Shown in pieces: positions 63,112 to 64,000 of a stretch of DNA of 64,000 nt. Below the pieces are notes generated by a model. The model was given only the letters and a program-made list of their open reading frames with translations. It was not told where the DNA came from and ran no database searches. How positions within the stretch are numbered: position 1 is the first letter of the stretch; each line of letters opens with the position of its first letter. The DNA lies in assembly GCF_001050035.1 (NCBI RefSeq), contig NZ_CVTA01000005.1, positions 62,001 to 126,000 on the forward strand, given 5' to 3'. Position numbers and translations under genes: made by a program. Source of the stretch: Mycolicibacterium komanii. Lineage in GTDB: Bacteria; Actinomycetota; Actinomycetes; Mycobacteriales; Mycobacteriaceae.

Positions 63112-64000
63112 CGCGGTCGGCCGCCGTGCCCGGCGCGGGCGCCGGGTCCTCGGCCGAGACGCCGTTGAGTGATTCGGCCTTCTCCTTCAGCCACCACCGG
63201 AACCGCTTGGCGTGGGTGTCTGCGGCCGGCCACTCGTCCTGGACGGCGGCGTTGAGTTCGGCTCCGATCATGATCGCGAACCCGAGGAAGAATGCGAACA
63301 GCAGAAAGGCGATCGGCGTCGCCAACGCGCCGTAGGTGTAGCCGGTCGCGGTGATCCACGTCAGGTAGAAGCGCAGCCCGAACGTCGCCAGCAGGAACAC
63401 CACGGTCGCCAGGATCGAACCCAGCAGCAGCCGGTGCGACGGCAACGGCTTGGGCAGTGACACCCGGTAGAGGATGTTGACCGACACGATCAGCACCAGG
63501 ATCAGCACCGGGTAGTACCCGAAGCGCAGGATGTGGTCCCAGCTGTCGGGGATGAATCCCGCGATCTTGCGCGGTCCCAACGCGACGAACGGCGCCGCCA
63601 GGATCGCTCCGACCAGCATCACCACGTACAGGCCCAGCGCGTAGAACCGCTGGCGCACCGGATGGCGCAGCGGCGTCTGGTCGTGCGCCTCGGTGATCGA
63701 ATCGACGAACGCCGAGATCGCCGACGACCCGGCCCACAGCGAGATCACGAACCCCACCGAGACCACCTCGCCCCGAGCGCCCTTGACGATGTCGCGAACC
63801 GTCGGCTCGATGATCTCGGTCACCACGTTGGTGGAGAAGAACCGCGCGGCGGTGTCGACGATCTGCTCTTGAATCATCGGAAGCGTCTCGGGCCCGAACA
63901 GCGGGGCGATGTACGCCAGGCTGCCGAGCATTCCGAGAAGCAGCGGGGGAAGCGACAAAGCAGACCAGAACGCCGCCTGCGCGGACTCCGAGAAGATCGA
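63101..64000 (-). CDS. YihY/UPF0761 family membrane protein (5' end outside window)
   Basis: At least 300 residues of a multi-helix protein of the YihY/UPF0761 (formerly RNase BN-like) family, matching Rv2707. FWSALSLPPLLLGMLGSLAYI, the VGFVISLWAGSSAISAFVDSITEAH helix, AHDQTPLRHPVRQRFYALGLYVVMLVGAILA and GALATPIAFLLFAFFLGFAIMIGAELNAAVQ are all family segments. The reading frame is open to base 64000 and family sequence (FSESAQAAFW) continues to the edge, so the start is beyond the window. Function unknown. Confidence 0.88.
   Translation of the reverse strand, partial: SIFSESAQAAFWSALSLPPLLLGMLGSLAYIAPLFGPETLPMIQEQIVDTAARFFSTNVVTEIIEPTVRDIVKGARGEVVSVGFVISLWAGSSAISAFVDSITEAHDQTPLRHPVRQRFYALGLYVVMLVGAILAAPFVALGPRKIAGFIPDSWDHILRFGYYPVLILVLIVSVNILYRVSLPKPLPSHRLLLGSILATVVFLLATFGLRFYLTWITATGYTYGALATPIAFLLFAFFLGFAIMIGAELNAAVQDEWPAADTHAKRFRWWLKEKAESLNGVSAEDPAPAPGTAADRATS

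Overview
The window reads as a GC-rich actinobacterial chromosome, almost certainly a fast-growing mycobacterium (Mycolicibacterium type). The backbone follows, gene after gene, the order M. tuberculosis uses between about Rv2752c and Rv2707: rnj, a mycofactocin-linked SDR, ftsK, argA, pgsA, clgR-pspA-pspM, ephG, a glycosyltransferase, a DUF3046 gene, recA-recX, miaB, DUF349, miaA, dapF, hflX, an LGFP-repeat protein, lexA, a LysM protein, nrdR, sthA, ideR, sigB and a YihY-type protein. Many starts are GTG and many neighbours overlap by 1-4 bases. No rRNA, tRNA, CRISPR array, insertion sequence or prophage was seen.

Layout. 1-12.1 kb: housekeeping and envelope-stress genes (RNase J, FtsK, phospholipid synthesis, the ClgR/PspA/PspM envelope-stress set). 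12.4-28.0 kb: a minus-strand hydrogenase operon that interrupts the M. tuberculosis order between the DUF3046 gene and recA. It reads hypA-hypB-hhyS-hhyL-hhyE-DUF5947-DUF6084-unknown 445 aa-DUF6893-protease-hypC-hypF-DUF6390-SIS/HypC fusion-SIS-hypE-hypC-hypD. The catalytic subunits match the group 1h (actinobacterial, high-affinity, oxygen-insensitive) [NiFe]-hydrogenase Hhy, which oxidises atmospheric H2 for the respiratory chain during persistence. 28.2-42.6 kb: recA-recX, an F420-type monooxygenase, a glutamate-type ABC importer, tRNA modification (miaB, miaA), dapF and hflX. 42.6-45.8 kb: a CsbD-like stress protein and a molybdopterin oxidoreductase with a small partner. 46.2-54.7 kb: LGFP protein, lexA and its divergent LysM neighbour, nrdR, PhzF-like isomerase, hydrolase, PAC2 protein and sthA. 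54.9-59.2 kb: an accessory block with a cobalt-type nitrile hydratase (alpha, beta, activator), a MocR-type regulator remnant, a 3'-truncated epimerase and a LOG-family protein. 59.4-64 kb: DUF4192 protein, ideR, sigB, DUF3099, DUF3039 and a YihY membrane protein cut by the window end.

How the parts work together. The hydrogenase operon is close to self-contained: subunits, an electron-transfer protein (NifU plus Rieske-like), nickel insertion (HypA/HypB), CN/CO ligand synthesis (HypC/D/E/F), a dedicated protease, and conserved proteins of unknown job (DUF5947, DUF6084, DUF6390, DUF6893, two SIS proteins and a 445-aa protein). Regulatory sequences link several backbone genes to stress: LexA boxes at recA and between lexA and the LysM gene, a second LexA-independent DNA-damage promoter at recA, and SigE-type promoters in front of clgR and sigB.

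The least explained parts are the SIS/HypC fusion and its neighbours, the maturation protease that lacks a normal start codon, the tandem hairpins between hypB and hhyS, and a 16-bp perfect palindrome in front of hflX. All product names come from motifs, length and gene order recognised by eye; no database search was run.
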